DNA of 57,786 nt. Origin: Planctomycetaceae bacterium. GTDB lineage: Bacteria > Planctomycetota > Planctomycetia > Pirellulales > Pirellulaceae. Within the stretch, counting starts at the first letter, position 1. The number at the start of each line of letters is the position of its first letter. Of this stretch, positions 53,699 through 57,786 are shown piece after piece. The DNA is taken from assembly GCA_021298315.1 (NCBI GenBank), contig JAJTFC010000019.1, positions 1 to 57,786 on the forward strand, in the 5' to 3' direction. A model generated the notes under the pieces. It ran no database searches and was not told the origin of the DNA. It was given only the letters and a program-made list of their open reading frames with translations. A program made the position numbers and the translations under genes.

Positions 53699-53868
53699 AT
53701 TGGGATGTAGTCGATATTCGGAGCCACTTTCCGGGGTCCCATTTCCTTAAAAGGCGATTGAATGGAATCGATTCATGCGTTTTCGAGTACGAGTACGAGT
53801 ACGAGTACCGCGAAGCTGAGTACGAAAAAGCCGAGTTTTCACCGACTAAAATACCTGAAGAGCCAAAA
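53699..53868. repeat. Dispersed GAGTAC-containing intergenic element, copy 2
   Basis: Homologous to 39380-39512. Here the hexamer GAGTAC is present four times in a row (53785-53808). CGTACTCGTACTCG at 53676-53689 is the reverse complement of 53784-53797, so a large stem-loop with a 94-base loop could form. An open frame across it reading into the next gene (Ser-Thr repeats) is an artefact. Confidence 0.8.
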
Positions 53869-53869
53869 A

Positions 53870-56800
53870 ATGAGACATCCTAAAACGATTGCGATTCCCA
53901 TCGAGCACTCATTGCGAAGTGTTTGCATCGGTTGGTTGATCGCTTTCTTGATTGGCTTATTGAGTTCACAGCTCTTGGCCCAAGACATCGCGGCTTACCG
54001 ATGCCAATGGGCAAACTCTCCACCGAAGATCGATGGGCTCGATACCGACCCATGCTGGGAACCCGCGCCGGTCGTCAACAACTTTCGCAGAGCATGGATC
54101 CAAGGTGACTCCCAGAAATACAACCCCGAGGTGACCCAAGCCAAATTGGTTTGGGATCGAGATTACCTGTACGTCTGGGCCAAACTCAAAGACAAGGACA
54201 TCCAAGCAAACATCACCCAGCGCGATGAGCAAACCTGGCTCGATGATTGTTTTGAACTCTTTTTAAAACCGTCCAAAAAACACCCCGGCTATTACGAGTT
54301 CCATGTCACTCCGGCCAACACCCAAATGGATCTGTACATACCGGAACGAATGGCCAAAGCCTATGCGCTGTACAAATCGCGCCATGATTTCGATTTTCAA
54401 AGCGCCGTCAAGATCGATGGCACGATCGAAGATCGCACCGATTCGGATCGAGCTTGGCAAGTTGAATTCAAGGTCGCTTGGAAGGATTTCTATCCTACGG
54501 GTGGTAGGCCAACCGAAGGGGAGGTCTGGAACTACTCGCTGTGTCGCTACGACTATGACCGCGATCAGGAGCAACCGAGTTTGACAAGCATCTCGCCGCT
54601 TGAGCAACCCTCCTTCCATCGGTATGAAGACTTTGCTGAAATCCAGTTCATGGGCCCAACGTTCACTCGGGTTCCCATGACAACTTCGAAAGTGCAAGGA
54701 TCACCGGAACCTCCACCTCCCTTTGCTACCCAAGAGGTCGAACTCGGTTTTGCCATCGATCATCCGATCCATCTACGCCCCGAGCCAAACTCAAACCACG
54801 TATGGATGATTACCCAGAAGAATCCTTATGGCCCCTCCGAACTCTTTCGCTTCAGGCACAACCAAACGGATCCGAACCACGTGGGAAAGCCAAGCAGGCA
54901 AACCATCGTCCCGGCCGAGTCGGATCGAGTCCACTACGATCTATGCTTTGACCCGCAATTTCCCAGTCAACCCTTCGTGTTTCTCGGACTCAACCAAAGT
55001 GTCGACGGCGTAAAATACTCGCAGATCGAGCGACTCGAAATCGATCCAGATTCGATAAATTCCGACGCGATCAAACTCGTCGGCACTCGCACGATCATTC
55101 AGTGGCCAAGCGATGGTCACAACGGGGCAGCACTCACGTTCGGGCTCGACGGCATGCTCTATATCACCAGTGGCGACGGTACGACGGATTCAGATACGAA
55201 CCTTCGCGGCCAAGATCTCACGCATTTGACGGCGAAGGTCCTTAGGATCGATGTAAGTCAGTCGACCCCCGAGCAACCTTATCGAATCCCTCCGGATAAT
55301 CCGTTTTTGGATCTAGCGAATGTTCGCAAAGAGACGTGGTCCTACGGACTGCGCAATCCGTGGAGGATCACGACCGATAGTGTCTCTGGTCGAATTTGGC
55401 TCGGGCAAAACGGTCAAGACATCTGGGAGCAAGTCTATTTGGTCAAGCGGGGTGCCAACTATGGGTGGAGCGTTATGGAAGGATCTTCGGTCTTCTACGC
55501 CAATCGCCAGCGAGGCGAGGATCCTTTTGAGCTACCTGTCAAGGATCATCATCACAGCCAAGCCCGTTCGCTCACAGGGGGGATCGTCTACCGGGGTTCG
55601 ATGCCCCAGTACGAAAGGCTCGTAGGTGCCTATATCTACGGGGACTACTCGACGGGTAAGATTTGGGCAATCGGGCACGATGGGAATCAACCCTCCGATG
55701 CGATAGAGATCGCAGATACCCCGCATGCGATCACTGGCTTTGCTCAGATGAATAACGGTGAAATCTGGATCGCTGATCATCTGGGCAAGTCGATCGTCAG
55801 GCTTCAGGCTAATAACGCCGAGGATAACTCAGGTCGCTTCCCCAGGCTCTTGAGTCAGACCGGTCTCTTTGAGGATGTTGCTAAGCATCGTTATGCCAAA
55901 GGCATCGTGCCTTATTCAGTAAACTCGCCGCTATGGAGCGATGGAGCTTATAAGGAGCGAGCATTTGCCATTCCAGCCAGCGACTCAGAGGATCAACGCA
56001 TCGAATTTCAAAACCAATTCGGTTGGACGTTTCCCAACGGGACGGTATTGATCAAGAGTTTTGCGATCCAAGAGCAAGCCGACAAGCCGCAGTCGCGTCG
56101 ATGGATCGAGACTCGACTGATGCTCCGCGAGCAGAACGAGTGGGTCGGCTATTCGTACCGATGGAATCCGCAAGGTACGGATGCGGAACTGGTCGATGCG
56201 GCTGGCCAAGATGTCGACTATCGGATCCTCGATGAGTCGGCCACTAGCGGCTCTCGCGTTCAAAAGTGGCACTATCCGAGCCGAGCAGAATGCATGGTCT
56301 GCCACAGTCGCGCTGCGAACTACACTCTCGGACTTCAGACCTCTCAACTCAATCGCCCCTACGAATACGGTGCAAACGGCGAGAACCAATTGACAGTCTT
56401 CGAACGGCTAGGGCTGTTTAAAGTCAATCCACAGCAGTTTGTCCAATCGCCATCCCCCAAAACCACGTTGCCCAATAGCGAAACCAACCAGGAGTCGATC
56501 GCAAGTCAGGCGGCACAGTTGCCGCAACGGCCAACTCCAAGCGATTCTTCGATCCTTCCTGCACTGCCAACTGCATTGCCCAAGCTTGCCAATCCGTACG
56601 ATGACTCCGAATCGCTCGGTGCTCGCGTTGCGGCTTACTTGCATTCGAATTGTGCTTCGTGCCATGTCCCGGCAGGAGGGGGAAACGCAGCGATGGAACT
56701 GAGCCATCCGACGGAGTGGTCGAAGATGGGAATCCTTGACGCGTCCCCCAAGCATCACGACTTAGGAATCGCGGGAGCCAAGCTCGTGTACCCAGGAAAT

Positions 56801-56944
56801 CCAGAAAAGAGTCTTCTGCTCAAACGCATATCGATTCGTGGGAAGGATCAGATGCCACCGGTTGCATCCAACGAAGTCGACCTGCGTGCAGTCTCCTTGA
56901 TACGTCAGTGGATCGAAGGATTGCCCCCAAGCACGAGTCCTTAG
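53870..56944 (+). CDS. CBM9-like / glucose-sorbosone dehydrogenase-like / diheme cytochrome fusion
   Basis: 1,024 residues, exported (CIGWLIAFLIGLLSSQLLAQ). Part 1 (about 42-260) resembles CBM9/DOMON-like carbohydrate binding (PPKIDGLDTDPCWEPAPVV, YLYVWAKLKDKDIQ). Part 2 (about 290-640) is a PQQ-type glucose/sorbosone dehydrogenase propeller (DGHNGAALTFGLDGMLYITS, YGLRNPWRI, GANYGWSVMEGSS). Part 3 (about 660-1020) matches the SO2930/HNE_0200-type diheme domain with CMVCH and CASCH. Likely sugar or polyol oxidation with electrons passed to haem. The ATG at 53870 excludes the upstream repeat. Confidence 0.87.
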   Translation: MRHPKTIAIPIEHSLRSVCIGWLIAFLIGLLSSQLLAQDIAAYRCQWANSPPKIDGLDTDPCWEPAPVVNNFRRAWIQGDSQKYNPEVTQAKLVWDRDYLYVWAKLKDKDIQANITQRDEQTWLDDCFELFLKPSKKHPGYYEFHVTPANTQMDLYIPERMAKAYALYKSRHDFDFQSAVKIDGTIEDRTDSDRAWQVEFKVAWKDFYPTGGRPTEGEVWNYSLCRYDYDRDQEQPSLTSISPLEQPSFHRYEDFAEIQFMGPTFTRVPMTTSKVQGSPEPPPPFATQEVELGFAIDHPIHLRPEPNSNHVWMITQKNPYGPSELFRFRHNQTDPNHVGKPSRQTIVPAESDRVHYDLCFDPQFPSQPFVFLGLNQSVDGVKYSQIERLEIDPDSINSDAIKLVGTRTIIQWPSDGHNGAALTFGLDGMLYITSGDGTTDSDTNLRGQDLTHLTAKVLRIDVSQSTPEQPYRIPPDNPFLDLANVRKETWSYGLRNPWRITTDSVSGRIWLGQNGQDIWEQVYLVKRGANYGWSVMEGSSVFYANRQRGEDPFELPVKDHHHSQARSLTGGIVYRGSMPQYERLVGAYIYGDYSTGKIWAIGHDGNQPSDAIEIADTPHAITGFAQMNNGEIWIADHLGKSIVRLQANNAEDNSGRFPRLLSQTGLFEDVAKHRYAKGIVPYSVNSPLWSDGAYKERAFAIPASDSEDQRIEFQNQFGWTFPNGTVLIKSFAIQEQADKPQSRRWIETRLMLREQNEWVGYSYRWNPQGTDAELVDAAGQDVDYRILDESATSGSRVQKWHYPSRAECMVCHSRAANYTLGLQTSQLNRPYEYGANGENQLTVFERLGLFKVNPQQFVQSPSPKTTLPNSETNQESIASQAAQLPQRPTPSDSSILPALPTALPKLANPYDDSESLGARVAAYLHSNCASCHVPAGGGNAAMELSHPTEWSKMGILDASPKHHDLGIAGAKLVYPGNPEKSLLLKRISIRGKDQMPPVASNEVDLRAVSLIRQWIEGLPPSTSP

Positions 56945-57786
56945 CCGCCGCGCAGGCCTGGAGAGACGATCCGTTTCTCTAAGAGTCCAAAGCCGTATTG
57001 CACAGCAAGAGCCAGCACCGCCGCGGGCACCGCTCCTTGAAGGATCAACGACAGGTCATTGAGCCGGATACCTGTTAGGATGGGTGAGCCATATCCGCCA
57101 GCCCCGATCAGTGCACCGATGGTTGCGGTTCCAACGTTGATCACCGCAGCGGTCTTGATCCCCGATAGGATCGACGGAAGTGCTAGCGGCAATTCGACGA
57201 GCCTTAGACGAGCTTTTGGATTCAGGCCCAGTACCTCTGCCGATTCGCGAATCGCGGCAGGAATTTGTTTGAGCCCGGCGTAGGTGCCTCGGACGATCGG
57301 CAGAAGGCTATAGAGAAACAAAGCCATGATCGCCGGAGCAGGCCCGATACCCATCTCGAAGATGGCAAACAAAGGCATAACGAATACCAAAAGCGCCATC
57401 GAGGGAAGGGTTTGGATCACGCCAACGATTCCAAGGATCATCTGTCCGAGCGCTTCGTTTCGGGCTGCAAGAATCCCAAGCGGTATGGCTGTAAGTATCG
57501 CGAGTCCTAACGAGATCAGTACCAAAAAGAGGTGTTCCCAGGTGGTTGCAAGGACACGCTCGACGATCTTTTTGAATTCAGCCCATCGGCCTTCTTGGGG
57601 TAGCGATAGGTCCATGTTGAGTTTGCTGTTTAGAAACTCTCCAGCCACGATTTTCTCTTGCCTGCGATCCAGGCGAACCTGAGCGGACATCGAGGACATT
57701 TCTTCGGGCGTGATGAGACCTTGCATTTTCAAAATCGCTTCGGCCACTTTAGGTGCCCGGCTTGGCAAGTCCTCTCGCATCAAGAC
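56941..57786 (-). CDS. Glycine-betaine/osmoprotectant-type ABC permease, probably fused to a substrate-binding domain (5' end outside)
   Basis: The frame is open at the window edge; 281 residues are visible. Residues from about 90 are an OpuCB/ProW-like permease: TAIPLGILAARNEALGQMIL, VIQTLPSMALLVFVMPLFAI, the EAA-like loop EVLGLNPKARLRLVELPLAL, and VGTATIGALIGAGGYGSPIL. The first 55 residues (VAEAILKMQGLITPEEMSSM, then QEKIVAGEFLNS) look like the C-terminal end of an OpuAC-type binding domain. The gene is thus likely a binding-protein/permease fusion with the binding part first. The stop overlaps the fusion oxidoreductase by 4 bp, tail-to-tail. Confidence 0.85.
   Translation of the reverse strand, partial: VLMREDLPSRAPKVAEAILKMQGLITPEEMSSMSAQVRLDRRQEKIVAGEFLNSKLNMDLSLPQEGRWAEFKKIVERVLATTWEHLFLVLISLGLAILTAIPLGILAARNEALGQMILGIVGVIQTLPSMALLVFVMPLFAIFEMGIGPAPAIMALFLYSLLPIVRGTYAGLKQIPAAIRESAEVLGLNPKARLRLVELPLALPSILSGIKTAAVINVGTATIGALIGAGGYGSPILTGIRLNDLSLILQGAVPAAVLALAVQYGFGLLEKRIVSPGLRGG

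Noticed and set aside
53762..53869. A 36-residue N-terminal extension (Ser-Thr repeats) of the fusion oxidoreductase
   Set aside because: It translates the GAGTAC repeat; the signal peptide begins at the ATG at 53870.

Overview
The window looks like a piece of a planctomycete chromosome, most likely from the Pirellulaceae or a close relative. The evidence is a DUF1559 prepilin-like protein, a YdjY-domain protein, two GroEL genes flanking one groES, a redoxin/cytochrome/copper-monooxygenase fusion, a CBM9-like/sorbosone-dehydrogenase/diheme-cytochrome fusion, a giant FG-GAP/ASPIC protein, and palindromic intergenic repeats of the kind seen in that phylum. Most of the window is housekeeping DNA. 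There is no prophage, integron, CRISPR array or complete insertion sequence.

Layout. 1-5 kb: the 3' end of mtnA, a DUF420 membrane protein and a very long Tex-like S1 protein with a VNTR. 5-10.5 kb: an SRAP (HMCES/YedK-like) gene coupled to a large unknown gene, then YdjY and pyrF. 10.5-17.5 kb: a TM2 protein, a ketose-3-epimerase-like gene that has lost about 46 N-terminal residues, a C25 (gingipain-like) peptidase, a SpoU methyltransferase, a palindromic repeat, a DUF1559 protein, bcp and dapB. 17.5-21.5 kb (minus strand): dnaA, folA, a small unknown gene, a FabZ-like dehydratase and dcd. 21.6-27.7 kb: an esterase, the redoxin/Cu-monooxygenase, gamma-glutamyltransferase and waaA.

27.9-34 kb is a chaperone island: groEL1-groES-groEL2, an intrinsic terminator, dnaJ, grpE and an FmdB-type zinc ribbon. 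A consensus-perfect sigma-54 promoter lies ahead of groEL1, and no CIRCE element is visible. 34-41.7 kb (minus strand): a CobA-HemD fusion, the FG-GAP/ASPIC protein, a two-TM protein, a site-2 protease and a sigma-factor-like protein that ends after region 2. 42-48 kb: 7Fe ferredoxin, rsmD, a cyclophilin, tRNA-Leu(CAG), a CrtI-like oxidoreductase, nusB, a double DUF3467 protein and maf. 48-57.8 kb: a 44-bp tandem repeat, the minus-strand set queE-MFS-sialate-lyase-like, the divergent set queF-isomerase-OleB-like hydrolase, the 1,024-aa fusion oxidoreductase, and a glycine-betaine-type ABC permease cut by the window end.

The items most worth a second look are the sigma-54 promoter of the groEL island, the region-2-only sigma-like protein beside a site-2 protease, the epimerase with an internal deletion, the hairpin that contains one possible dnaJ start, and a dispersed GAGTAC-rich intergenic element present in two diverged copies. 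No wholly new multi-gene system could be established from sequence alone.
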